The translations under genes and the position numbers were made by a program. From NCBI GenBank assembly GCA_903831255.1, contig CAIKWZ010000058.1, positions 1-48,638 of the forward strand: a stretch of 48,638 bases of DNA, read 5' to 3'. Below the pieces are notes generated by a model. That model did no database searches and was not told the DNA's origin. It was given only the letters and a program-made list of their open reading frames with translations. Shown here piece after piece: positions 24,680-33,523 of this stretch (positions within the stretch are counted from its first letter, which is position 1; each line of letters begins with the position of its first letter). This DNA comes from an uncultured Alphaproteobacteria bacterium. GTDB lineage: Bacteria > Pseudomonadota > Alphaproteobacteria > Caulobacterales > Hyphomonadaceae.

Positions 24680-25762
24680 CTAGTCGACCCTTGCGATGAC
24701 GCCGACATCAGGCATCGTCTCATTGGCGACCAGCGCGGAGAACGCCCTGGCGGCCTCATGAGCTCCGAGCTCGCGACGCACATTGAGATACGGACGAAGA
24801 TCAAGGGCCATACGCGCCGCCTCAGCTGTAGCGCGTCTCATAACTTCGCCAGGCCCCCAGTCCTGCTCCCGCTTCAGAAATTGTCCGGGGGCGAAGAAGA
24901 ACGTGTGAGGCACGCCCCCCTCGGCTGGCCGGAAGCGAGGCGCCTCCCAGTGGGTGGCTCCAACAGCGCAGCTGAGCTTGAGGCCGTCTCTGTATCGGCT
25001 GTGAACAGCCGCGACCACATCCCCATTCCCGGCCATGTCGACAAAGGCCGTTGCGACAGTCGGATCCCGGGCGTCAATCTCATCGTACCCGCAGATCTCG
25101 TCGCAGACGCCGAGCGTTCGAACGAAATCCTGATTGCGCGGGGATGTGAGCCCCACCACACGGGGACGCGCCCCCTGATGACGAAAAAGCAGGCTGCAGA
25201 GACCATAACCTGTTTTGGAAGAAGCGCTGCCGACCAGCACCTGTTCGGCGCCGAAAAAGGCGTTGTCGACGAGATAGTCATAAAGAACATACGACGTCGA
25301 AAAGAGGGGGAAGAGGAGGCATCGCTCCACCTCCAGATCCTTCATCTGAGGGGGATCGCCGGACGTTCGCTGATAGGAATTATAGATCGGCGGCAGCGGC
25401 TGACGATGAGCGACGACATCGACAAACGATCGGGCCGTGATCCGACCGGGGGTCATCACCACGTGCGAGGACATAGGCATAAAACCCCAGATCCGCTCCC
25501 CGACGGCGATATCCGGATGCCGGGACTGAATGACGTCGGCGAACCCCCACACGGGAACCACACCCCATGGCTCTGCCGCAGGATAGAATTTCCAGTATCC
25601 AATGCCCTCCCCGGAGAGCGCGTAGGACACGTTGTTCGCGGTCAGTGCGAACATATCGACGCGAGCGAGAATATCCCCATCCGCAAGGTCGCCGACCGGG
25701 CGGGAAACGATGCGTGTCTCGGCAAACGCCTTTCGCTTTACCTGAATGTCCGTGATCTCCAT
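24680..25762 (-). CDS. DUF2855 family protein
   Basis: 360 residues. The start at 25762 (MEITDIQVKRKAF) follows CGGAGCG; longer ORF starts lack a site and overlap the preceding gene. ALTANNVSYALSG, WGVVPVWGFADV, GERIWGFMP and SASSKTGYGL place it in DUF2855, distantly like quinone-oxidoreductase (MDR) folds but without a clear nucleotide-binding GxGxxG. The function is unknown. It is the last gene of a leftward group with a dehalogenase-like hydrolase. Confidence 0.82.
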   Translation of the reverse strand: MEITDIQVKRKAFAETRIVSRPVGDLADGDILARVDMFALTANNVSYALSGEGIGYWKFYPAAEPWGVVPVWGFADVIQSRHPDIAVGERIWGFMPMSSHVVMTPGRITARSFVDVVAHRQPLPPIYNSYQRTSGDPPQMKDLEVERCLLFPLFSTSYVLYDYLVDNAFFGAEQVLVGSASSKTGYGLCSLLFRHQGARPRVVGLTSPRNQDFVRTLGVCDEICGYDEIDARDPTVATAFVDMAGNGDVVAAVHSRYRDGLKLSCAVGATHWEAPRFRPAEGGVPHTFFFAPGQFLKREQDWGPGEVMRRATAEAARMALDLRPYLNVRRELGAHEAARAFSALVANETMPDVGVIARVD

Positions 25763-25823
25763 GGCGTCGCTCCGAGGGGTCTGAAACTGTAGCCGACGGC
25801 GACCGGCCGTCTGCAGGAAGATG

Positions 25824-26261
25824 TCAGCGCTGCGCAGGCCTGCCCAGAGACAATGCGAGAAAAATCGCCGCCACGACGACTGCAATCGGGCTGGCGTAAT
25901 GCTCGGGCGGATGATGACCGCTTTGAGACGCCTTTCCGAGCCATCCGTCATAGGCCATGAGACCGCGGGCGAGAATGATCCATAGAAGACCCAGCGGAAC
26001 AAGCGTGCGGTATCGAAGTGCGATGAGGATAATCAGGAGCGCGGAGGGAATTTGTATCGCGCCAAACCAGGCGAACAGCGCGACGATCAGATCCCCGCGC
26101 TCAGAGAGGTCGATCCCGGCGATGACCCCGGCCCCCCCGTCAGGCAGGAAGAAATGAATCAAACCGGGCATGAGCTCAGCCAGACCCGCGATGAACAGAA
26201 ACCACGCGGCGACACGGGATCCCTGATAGTCCGCATTGGTGCTGGGAGGAAACAAAGCCAT
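25824..26261 (-). CDS. Small four-helix membrane protein
   Basis: 145 residues with hydrophobic segments near 18-38, 55-75, 78-105 and 125-142. I do not recognise the family. It begins 9 bp after the stop of the alpha/beta hydrolase and is 61 bp before the DUF2855 gene, so it is probably co-transcribed with both. No catalytic motif is visible. Confidence 0.7.
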   Translation of the reverse strand: MALFPPSTNADYQGSRVAAWFLFIAGLAELMPGLIHFFLPDGGAGVIAGIDLSERGDLIVALFAWFGAIQIPSALLIILIALRYRTLVPLGLLWIILARGLMAYDGWLGKASQSGHHPPEHYASPIAVVVAAIFLALSLGRPAQR

Positions 26262-26270
26262 GACGGCCCC

Positions 26271-27170
26271 CTAGTTGACGTTCAGAAAGCGGATGATGTG
26301 TTCCACGAGCTCATTGGGAGCGTCCTCCTGAATAAAGTGACGGGCTCCGGGAAGAATCTGATGGGCCTGCCCCCTGGCCCCGGGGATCCAGGACTGAGCG
26401 CGCGCATCCCAGCCGCGTGCAACCGGATCCAGCTCGCCGAACAGGGTCAGAAAGGGCTTATCGAAACGGGCGAGCCGCTCCCAGGCCTCGCGGTTGAGCG
26501 GCGCGCCAGGATTATCCGGCTGAACCGCGATCAGCACAGGAAACTGCACGATCCCGGCCTCATACTCCGGCCCCGGGAAAGGCGCCCGGTAGGCCGCCAG
26601 CTCCGCCTCTGTCAGCTGAGCGGTCATACCCTGAGTGAGCATGGGCCAGGGGAACTCGACCGCCTGACGCATCATTCCCACCCACATCTTCATGAAGTCG
26701 CTCTCACCCTCTCCCAGAGGCAGACCGGTGTTTGAAGCGATCGCACGGTCGAAGCGCTCGGGAAAACGTGAAAGCAGATAAAGTCCGATGGTTCCGCCCC
26801 AGTCCTGACAGAAGAGCGTGATGTTTCGCAGGTCCATGGATTGAAGCCACTGGCTCATCCAGTCGTAATGCCGCTCCAGAGTATAGTCAGACTTCAAAGC
26901 CGGCTTGTCCGAACGCCCGCAGCCCACCAGGTCGACCGCGACAACCCTCTGACCCGTCGCGAGGAGCCTCGGGATCATTTTCCGATAAAGGAAAGACCAC
27001 GTGGGATTGCCGTGCATCAGGAGAATGACAGGCGCCTCCCTCGGTCCCTCATCCACACAATGAAGTCGGACCTCGGCGCCATCCCTGTCGCGCACGGTGA
27101 GAAAGTTCGGCGTGAATGGAAAATCCGGCAGAGCGTCGAAACGATCGTCGGGTGTGCGCAGGATCTTCAT
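26271..27170 (-). CDS. Haloalkane dehalogenase-like alpha/beta hydrolase
   Basis: 299 residues. LMHGNPTWSFLYRKMIP (51-67) carries the HGNPTW oxyanion element of haloalkane dehalogenases. The nucleophile is Asp123 in FCQDWGG, with Trp124 next to it as the first halide-binding residue. A later Asp in LFGELDPVA and His in ARHFIQEDAP complete the triad. Length and layout match HLD subfamily I (DhlA/DmbA-like). These enzymes replace a halogen with hydroxyl. Fluoroacetate dehalogenase or epoxide hydrolase activity is the main alternative. It is in the leftward operon with two membrane proteins and DUF2855. Confidence 0.85.
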   Translation of the reverse strand: MKILRTPDDRFDALPDFPFTPNFLTVRDRDGAEVRLHCVDEGPREAPVILLMHGNPTWSFLYRKMIPRLLATGQRVVAVDLVGCGRSDKPALKSDYTLERHYDWMSQWLQSMDLRNITLFCQDWGGTIGLYLLSRFPERFDRAIASNTGLPLGEGESDFMKMWVGMMRQAVEFPWPMLTQGMTAQLTEAELAAYRAPFPGPEYEAGIVQFPVLIAVQPDNPGAPLNREAWERLARFDKPFLTLFGELDPVARGWDARAQSWIPGARGQAHQILPGARHFIQEDAPNELVEHIIRFLNVN

Positions 27171-27207
27171 GAGACGCCTCTGGAAGAAAAAACGCCCGGA
27201 CGATCCG

Positions 27208-27843
27208 TCAGCCGGCCATCATGAGCCACGCGCACTGCGCCGACAGGGCCAGCAAGGCGAGGCACAGCGCCACGACGACCGAGGGTCCGGCAAGCATCAT
27301 AATCTGAGGCCTGGTCGGGAAGGAAAAGGTCTGAGGCATCGCCGCAAACTTGTAATCGTGAGCGCCGCCGAAACGCGGATCCATCACCAGCCACGCCAGA
27401 TCCCGTCGGCTGCGATACCGCATATATCCGATGAGCGACCAGCCGGGATCGGGAGGCACGCCCCACGCGTCAAAATACGGACCGATCTTTCTGGCCGCCA
27501 GCGCAGGATGACCGCCCCGGGCGAAAAGCGCAGGAAGAAAATGTCGGGTATAACCCTCCAGCACCTCGCGGGCCGGGCGCACCTTTCCATCGGGCCCCTG
27601 AACCTCGCCAGGAGCCACACGCACAAGATTGAGCATGAAGAATTCCCGCCCGTCATCCGCCTCAAGAAACTGGCGAAACGCGTTGAGGTCGTTACGGCCG
27701 TCCTTAGAAGACGCTCCCGCTTCGATCCGGGCCATCAGAGATGCGACCTCCGAAGGTCTCAATGGCCCCCGCCAGTTGACATACCAGGCGAGAAAGGCGC
27801 CGTAGGCGATGACAGCCGGAATCCAAACCACGAAACTGGTCAT
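27208..27843 (-). CDS. Membrane-anchored DUF1330-like protein
   Basis: 211 residues from the ATG at 27843, which has GGGGCGG upstream; an ATG at 27894 is less likely. A hydrophobic helix near 4-22 and another at 182-208 flank a soluble domain. That domain has FFMLNLVRV, LEGYTRHFLP and an arrangement like DUF1330 (ferredoxin-like) proteins. The function is unknown. It is 37 bp upstream of the dehalogenase-like gene and probably starts that operon. Confidence 0.62.
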   Translation of the reverse strand: MTSFVVWIPAVIAYGAFLAWYVNWRGPLRPSEVASLMARIEAGASSKDGRNDLNAFRQFLEADDGREFFMLNLVRVAPGEVQGPDGKVRPAREVLEGYTRHFLPALFARGGHPALAARKIGPYFDAWGVPPDPGWSLIGYMRYRSRRDLAWLVMDPRFGGAHDYKFAAMPQTFSFPTRPQIMMLAGPSVVVALCLALLALSAQCAWLMMAG

Positions 27844-28043
27844 GTCTCTGCCGCCCCGAGAAAAAACAGGCCTCTGTTCACCAGAGAACCGCATGCGCCG
27901 ACACTATTGTCACAACGGTTGCCGTTATTTTCTGGTCAGGTCAAGGCGCAGAGAATGAGATCGCTCGAGGCTCAGGACTTCTGACATAACGGAAAATCGG
28001 ATACCTTGTCGCGATTCAAAACCGAAAAAACAGGTAGTCGCTG

Positions 28044-28577
28044 TCAGTAAATGCGGGTCAGAAGATCAATCACCCGCATGCTCTCACGGCCAATCAAAGC
28101 CTCCCTCGGAGGATTGGTCACATTGGCGATCCGAACCGCGTGTTCTTCAAAGAAATAGCTGCGGTCGCTTCCCGCAGCGGAGGCAAAGAAGCGGGCGTTC
28201 CAGAGGATCAGCAACTTCTGCCCGTCTCTCAGGCGCGCCACCGGACCGGACGGGGGGCCCTTCCAGAGCGTTCGACGAAGGGACGGCCAGGGCTCGGTCA
28301 GCGTAATCTCGACATCTTCAGGACCCTCCTTCCAGGAGAGGTTGGCGGCATGCTGGGGGTCGCCATGACGCCAGGTCTCTGGCGTGAGAGGCCCGAAAGA
28401 CTCGGCCAGCCTGAATTCCTCCGCCTCCAGGAGACGAAGGCTATGAAGCATGGGGGCGGGGCCCGAAAGCCCTGACGGCAGGAGAGCCCCTTCGGGCAGC
28501 CGCGGGCGAGGCCTCGGCGCATTCGCCCCCCTGCTCTGCTTTGTCCATCGGGACCAGATGTGCTGCAGAATAAGCAT
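28044..28577 (-). CDS. Hypothetical protein
   Basis: 177 residues if begun at MLILQHIW (28577); longer upstream extensions look non-coding. It has WRHGDPQHAANLSWKEGPEDVEITLTEPW, a short basic Pro-rich N-terminal tail and no signal or membrane segment. I do not recognise it. It lies downstream of the DUF418 gene on the same strand with a 167-bp gap. Confidence 0.5.
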   Translation of the reverse strand: MLILQHIWSRWTKQSRGANAPRPRPRLPEGALLPSGLSGPAPMLHSLRLLEAEEFRLAESFGPLTPETWRHGDPQHAANLSWKEGPEDVEITLTEPWPSLRRTLWKGPPSGPVARLRDGQKLLILWNARFFASAAGSDRSYFFEEHAVRIANVTNPPREALIGRESMRVIDLLTRIY

Positions 28578-28744
28578 GAGGACGCCTCGTCTGGTTACCC
28601 CCGGAAGGAAAACGACAGATTGCGGCCGTAAACCGCCCCAGCGGGATATGTCCAGAACAAAGGACGCAAAGCCAGGCCACACCTCCGAAATCGGGCAATG
28701 CCGGACAGGCCCGACGCAGTCGTCCGGTGTTTTTCGACAGCGGG

Positions 28745-29935
28745 TCAGCGACGAAGGGGCGGCGTCTCCGCAAGCGTCAGAGCCCGCAAGGCCCACTCCG
28801 CAGGTCCGATACGAAAGTAGGACAGCCACAGAAGATGAAGGATCGCGAGGCAGGTCATGATGAGGGGAACCAGAGCCCACAGCTGAAGCCACCCAAACCG
28901 GTTCCAGAGACCAAACCCGAACCCGGAAAACAGAAGCGCCGCGACGACGCTCTGAAGGAGGTAGCCCGTCAACGCCATACGGCCGAGAACCTCGAGAGGT
29001 TTAGCCGCAAGGAGCGGCAGAAATCGCCACGCCAACAGAAATCCGCCGATCCACCCCAGGGACATGGCAAGCCGGCCTGCCTGAAAGAAAGCCTCGACAA
29101 GCGCCGGCGTATCGCCGGCGGAACTGAAGGTGAGGGCCGCGCCAGCGGCGCGCAATGGAATGCCCGCGCCAAAGCCAACCACGACCATCAGCCAGTGTCC
29201 GACCGCCGGGGCTGAAGGAAAGAAAGCTCCTGCCCGGTAGAGGAACATCCCGACGAGCATGAACCCCGCCGCATCAAGGACCCACCAGAGAAGCCCCGGG
29301 GCGAACGTCCATCGGATCGCCGTATCCCACATGAAAGCGAGATTAGCCCCATAGCCTCCCAGCCGGGCGGCCTGCTCCGCCGCCAGATCCGGTCTATCGG
29401 AGGAGACGCTGACCTCAAGCCCGGTGGCGCGCAGGTAGGACCACACTGAAAGCCCGATCAGAATGACAGCCGCCCCGACGGCGAGACGAAGCACAGAGGC
29501 CCGCAGGAACAGCAGAATGACCGGAGAGGCGAGCGCGTAAACCAGCAGAATGTCGCCAGGCCAGAGAAGCAGAGTGGAATTGACGATCCCAAAAACCAGC
29601 AGCCAGAAGCAACGACGGACGAAGGTGAGGGGTCCGTGTCGCGGCGAACTCAGAAACAGGAGAGCGGAAGCCCCGAACAAAATCGAGAAGATGCCCCGCA
29701 TTGCTCCCGTGATGAATACCTCTCCGAACGCCCAGGCTGCCCATTCCGGGTTTTCGAGGGTCGGCGCTCCGTCGGGATGAAGGCGATCGATCGGCCCGCC
29801 CATAGCGATGATGTTCACGAAGAAAATGCCGACAAGCGCAAGACCGCGAAGGCCGTCCATCGCATCGATGCGCGATGTCGGGGCCTGAGCGCCCCGGGGA
29901 GCGGAGCGGCTCTCAGCTGGCATATCTGAAACCAT
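28745..29935 (-). CDS. DUF418 family membrane protein
   Basis: 396 residues from the ATG at 29935, which has AGAGGGC upstream; 29923 is also possible. RIDAMDGLRGLALVGIFFVNI is the usual N-terminal signature (acyltransferase-3-like). About ten hydrophobic segments follow, and the end LSYFRIGPAEWALRALT corresponds to the DUF418 C-terminal 'F..GPLEWLWR'. It is an integral inner-membrane protein; the activity is unknown, possibly transfer or transport of a small group. No operator copy was seen upstream. Confidence 0.85.
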   Translation of the reverse strand: MVSDMPAESRSAPRGAQAPTSRIDAMDGLRGLALVGIFFVNIIAMGGPIDRLHPDGAPTLENPEWAAWAFGEVFITGAMRGIFSILFGASALLFLSSPRHGPLTFVRRCFWLLVFGIVNSTLLLWPGDILLVYALASPVILLFLRASVLRLAVGAAVILIGLSVWSYLRATGLEVSVSSDRPDLAAEQAARLGGYGANLAFMWDTAIRWTFAPGLLWWVLDAAGFMLVGMFLYRAGAFFPSAPAVGHWLMVVVGFGAGIPLRAAGAALTFSSAGDTPALVEAFFQAGRLAMSLGWIGGFLLAWRFLPLLAAKPLEVLGRMALTGYLLQSVVAALLFSGFGFGLWNRFGWLQLWALVPLIMTCLAILHLLWLSYFRIGPAEWALRALTLAETPPLRR

Positions 29936-30444
29936 ATCGAGCGCCCTCTGACGTCCCCAAGCCATCGATTCGACCCGTAAGGGCCCGGTCATAAGCCTAC
30001 CGTCGAGATCCCTCTCAGATCCATGGGTGAGCTGGTGTCGCCTCGTCGCCGGCTATCTCACGATTGCGGAGCCTCCCCCCGGTTACAATTGAAGCCAGCA
30101 GTGACGCCTGATGCGAAGCCCTGCGGTGCACGAGGGCGAGGAGGTCACGCGCATTTTGCGGTCTCGGGACGCATTCGACACTTCAGTCTCTGTGCACGCT
30201 CATAACCTGACAGGATCAGGATCGACCCGCCCGGCCTCCAGAGGCGGGCGATTCCTCTCGCAGAGCAGTCGAACCCCTTAGCCGCTTCAGGGCGCAACAG
30301 GTCGAGCGCCGCCGGGCGTTGCGTCTCAATCGCTTTGACACTCGCGAAGAAGGCGCGTTAGCCTCGGGCAAAACAAGTCATGACCAGTCATAAAGGTCAG
30401 ACGAAAGCGCGTCGTCTCCGGCGACCGATAGGGGGAGAAAAGCG
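29936..30444. other. 509-bp gap without a recognisable gene
   Basis: Lies between the divergent DUF418 and quinoprotein genes. Short ORFs here show no family features. CCCGCC / GGCGGG near 30227-30249 could form a small hairpin without a U-tract. It probably holds the two promoters. Confidence 0.6.
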
Positions 30445-32151
30445 ATGAAGGCCTTAAGGTCAGCGCTCCTGTGCGCGCTCTGCGTTGAGCTGGTCAGCCT
30501 GACCCCCGCGATGGCCCAGTCACCCGGCGACTGGCTTCAGTGGGGCCGGACCTATGACGGCGCCAATCACAGTCCCCTGACCTCCATCGATGCCGGAACC
30601 GTCACTGATCTGGCGCCGGCCTGGCGCATTCCGCTTGACCCGGGCCTGAGCATGCCGACGCCCGTTGTTCGAGACGGGGTAATGTACCTCCACACCATCC
30701 CGGACACCCTCCTCGCCCTCGACGCATCCACGGGCGTCGAGCTCTGGCGTCATGTTCACAAGCCGAACGGTGCGGCCTCCACAATGAAGATGGGTGTCGG
30801 CCTCGCCAGAGACAGGGTGTTTGTTCCCACATCAGACGTGCACGTTCTGGCGCTCGACACAAAGACAGGCGCGAAGGTCTGGGATCACGCAATCGAGATA
30901 CGTCCGCCGGCCGAACCCGGTCCGACCCTCGGCTTAAGAAGCGCGCCGCTCATCGTGGGCGACAAGGTCATTCAGGGAGTGACGACGAGCTTTGTCGCTG
31001 GCGGCGGCTTCATAGTCGCCCTGGACATTGCAAGCGGCAGGGAGCTCTGGCGGTTCAACACCATCGCACGTCCGGGTGAGACCGGAGGGGAGACCTGGAA
31101 CGGCCTGCCCCTGGAAAAGCGCAGCGGCGGGTCCGTCTGGCATCAGGGAACCTATGATCCGGAACTCAATCTCATCTATTACGGCGTGGCGCCCACCTAC
31201 GACACAGGCCCGCTTCTTCATCCTTCAGACCAGCCGGGCGTGACCCGGGACGCTCTCTACACGAACAGCACTATCGCGCTGAACCCGGACACGGGGAAAC
31301 TGGTCTGGAGCTATCAGCACATGGCCAATGACCAGTGGGACCTGGACTGGGTGTTCGAGCGTCAGCTCGCATCGCTTCGCATTAATGGCGAGAACAGACG
31401 CGTAGTGATGACGGTCGGCAAGATGGCGATCCTGGATGTGCTGGATGCACGGTCAGGAGAGTATCTGTTTTCCATCGACAGCGGGACCCAGAACATCATC
31501 ACCGACATAAATCCGAAAACGGGCGCGAAGACCATCAATCTCGAAAAGCTGCCCGATCCGAACAGGCCGTCGGTTTACTGCCCATCTCCGTCCGGAGCGC
31601 GGTCCTGGCCGGCCACATCCGTGAGCGGGAAAACCGGGCTGATCTATGTCCCCATCACCGAATGGTGCATGCGCTTTGGACCCGACGGATACCGCCTTTT
31701 GTCGTCCGGAGCAGGACTGACGCCCGCGGATCATCCGGATGCCCTGAAGGACAGAATGATGGGACGCCTGCAGAGCCTCGACCTGTCAGGGCGGTCTCGG
31801 GGGTGGAGCGTGGATCTGGCCTCGCCAATCTCAAGCTCAACATTGAGCACCGCAGGAGGTCTCGTCTTCGCCGGCGACTTAGCGCCTTCGCTTAAAGCCT
31901 TCGACGACGCGACTGGTCGCACAATCTGGTCGGCTCCGCTCGGAGACTATCCAAGCTCAAGCGTGATCTCCTACGCTATCAACGGACAACAGTTCGTGGC
32001 GGTTGTCGTCGGAATGAAGAACAATCACATCAACGACATGTCACGTCGCTACGCAGAGTTCATGAAACGCCAGGGCGCCCCTGTGATCGCTCCGACCGGC
32101 GGCCCCGCCATCGAAGTGTTCGCCCTGCAGACAAAAGAGCAAACGCCGTAA
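30445..32151 (+). CDS. PQQ-dependent (quinoprotein) dehydrogenase, periplasmic
   Basis: 568 residues with a signal peptide ending AMAQS (about 26) and GGGGGAGA before the ATG. Repeated W-docking motifs mark the beta-propeller: ALDASTGVELWR, ALDTKTGAKVWD, ALDIASGRELWR, ALNPDTGKLVWS and FDDATGRTIWSA. YTNSTIALNPDTGK and MANDQWDLD match the region around the catalytic Asp in quinoprotein alcohol dehydrogenases. Substrates are normally alcohols or polyols, with electrons passed to a cytochrome. No cytochrome c domain is fused. No adjacent Cys-Cys pair is present, so the ring disulfide of classical methanol and ethanol dehydrogenases is missing. The substrate is unknown. Confidence 0.87.
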   Translation: MKALRSALLCALCVELVSLTPAMAQSPGDWLQWGRTYDGANHSPLTSIDAGTVTDLAPAWRIPLDPGLSMPTPVVRDGVMYLHTIPDTLLALDASTGVELWRHVHKPNGAASTMKMGVGLARDRVFVPTSDVHVLALDTKTGAKVWDHAIEIRPPAEPGPTLGLRSAPLIVGDKVIQGVTTSFVAGGGFIVALDIASGRELWRFNTIARPGETGGETWNGLPLEKRSGGSVWHQGTYDPELNLIYYGVAPTYDTGPLLHPSDQPGVTRDALYTNSTIALNPDTGKLVWSYQHMANDQWDLDWVFERQLASLRINGENRRVVMTVGKMAILDVLDARSGEYLFSIDSGTQNIITDINPKTGAKTINLEKLPDPNRPSVYCPSPSGARSWPATSVSGKTGLIYVPITEWCMRFGPDGYRLLSSGAGLTPADHPDALKDRMMGRLQSLDLSGRSRGWSVDLASPISSSTLSTAGGLVFAGDLAPSLKAFDDATGRTIWSAPLGDYPSSSVISYAINGQQFVAVVVGMKNNHINDMSRRYAEFMKRQGAPVIAPTGGPAIEVFALQTKEQTP

Positions 32152-32231
32152 CGCCTGGGACCACAGATTGCTGGTCCGGAGACGGATACTGAACGGACGG
32201 TGCGATCCGATAGAGCCGGCGCGACACGAGC

Positions 32232-32735
32232 CTATCCTTCTGCCCCGGAGGACAAGTCCTTGAAGTAACGGGCGACAGGCCATCTCTCAAAACCGAACGC
32301 CTCATAGACCGCCCTTGAGGGAGCGTGTCCCGGATCGCCGCCTGTCTCGACCATAACGATATCCGCCCCTTCGGCCTTGAGGCGCCTGCAGGCCTCCGTC
32401 ATCAGAGCCGTCGCGATCCCTCCTCGCTGAAAATCAGGATCGACCGCCAGGATGTGGATTTCTCCCATCCGGTCTTCCGGGTGAAACTTCAGACCGACGA
32501 AACCGACAAGACATCCATCCTCCAGCGCCGAGAGGACACGGACCTCTCCTCCCTGTATCAGGCGCCTCACATCCTGCGACTGCCGTCGCGCCCATCCGTC
32601 AGGATAAAAGGCGCGGAAAACATAAGAGGGAACCGCAGGCTCCATCTCTGAGAAGACCGGCGCCCAGGCCTTCAGCGACAGAGCGATAAGATCGTCCTCC
32701 ATTCGCGCATCGAATTCCTCTATCGCCAAAGCCAC
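32232..32735 (-). CDS. GNAT-family N-acetyltransferase
   Basis: 167 residues with a GTG start at 32735 preceded by GAGGGAG. EIHILAVDPDFQRGGIATALMTEACR is GNAT motif A, with the acetyl-CoA pyrophosphate loop QRGGIA. VYEAFGFERWPVARYFK is the usual motif B end. The substrate (small molecule or protein amine) is not predictable. It converges on the quinoprotein gene and lies 120 bp from the ArsC-like gene on the same strand. Confidence 0.85.
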   Translation of the reverse strand: MALAIEEFDARMEDDLIALSLKAWAPVFSEMEPAVPSYVFRAFYPDGWARRQSQDVRRLIQGGEVRVLSALEDGCLVGFVGLKFHPEDRMGEIHILAVDPDFQRGGIATALMTEACRRLKAEGADIVMVETGGDPGHAPSRAVYEAFGFERWPVARYFKDLSSGAEG

Positions 32736-32855
32736 CGTATCTCTCCCTCGGACACAAACGCGCCTCGCGACATGTTCGTCATCGCAGGCCGATTGCCAAT
32801 AGACGCGCGGAGCCTCAAACCTTCCCAGGTCAATTCCCGAACAGATCAGAATGGA

Positions 32856-33344
32856 TCAGACCAGACGATCGTGAAGCGACTGAACGCTTTGCGCAAAGAC
32901 CTCGGGACCCATCCTGTCCGGATGAAGGTCAAGCAGGGCGGCAATGCGATCCTGAAGCTGGCGGTAGGTCTCTGAAAACGCCTCATCCTGCAGATCCTGG
33001 TCGGCCGCAGCCGGATCCGGCATCCCCCAGTGCGCGCAGACCGGACGACCCGGCCATACAGGGCAGATTTCCTCAGCGGCAGAATCACAGACCGTGACGA
33101 CCAGATCGATCGGGGGCGCGTTGAGAGCTGCGAACTCATCCCACCCCTTCGACCGGAAACCCTCCAATGGATATTCAAGAGCCGACAGCAGTCTCAATGC
33201 CGTGGGATGAACCACGCCCCTCGGATGAGATCCGGCAGAGTAGCCGATCACCCGGCCGTCGCTGACTCGATTGATGATCGCCTCGGCAAGAATGGAGCGG
33301 GCGGAATTGGCCGTACAGAGGAAAAGAACAGACCAGACCCTCAT
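32856..33344 (-). CDS. ArsC-type low-molecular-weight phosphatase / arsenate reductase
   Basis: 162 residues. FLCTANSARS gives the C-x5-R phosphate loop (Cys10-Arg16). VVTVCDSAAEEICPVWPG and AHWGMPDPAA are the second and third signatures of thioredoxin-type arsenate reductases, with extra cysteines for electron transfer (CDSAAEEIC). GGGGGG precedes the ATG. No arsR or arsB gene is adjacent, so it is a lone copy, and a general phosphatase role cannot be excluded. It is divergent from the pantothenate kinase gene. Confidence 0.82.
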   Translation of the reverse strand: MRVWSVLFLCTANSARSILAEAIINRVSDGRVIGYSAGSHPRGVVHPTALRLLSALEYPLEGFRSKGWDEFAALNAPPIDLVVTVCDSAAEEICPVWPGRPVCAHWGMPDPAAADQDLQDEAFSETYRQLQDRIAALLDLHPDRMGPEVFAQSVQSLHDRLV

Positions 33345-33523
33345 AAGGATGCCCCCCTGTGGACCACCAGCGCCTCATGCCATCACCAGGTGACGCCACG
33401 ATGACAGGACGCGGACCCGGGCCCAGACACCCTGAGCGGAACGCCGCCGTTCTGGACGATCCCGGCGGAGGGCCTAGAATGCTGCTCGATGCGCCCGCCC
33501 CAGGGCGCGAACGAGGCCCAGCG

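Noticed and set aside
27097-27984. A 295-codon plus-strand ORF
   Set aside because: It is antisense to the DUF1330-like protein and hydrolase genes and has a very basic, low-information composition.
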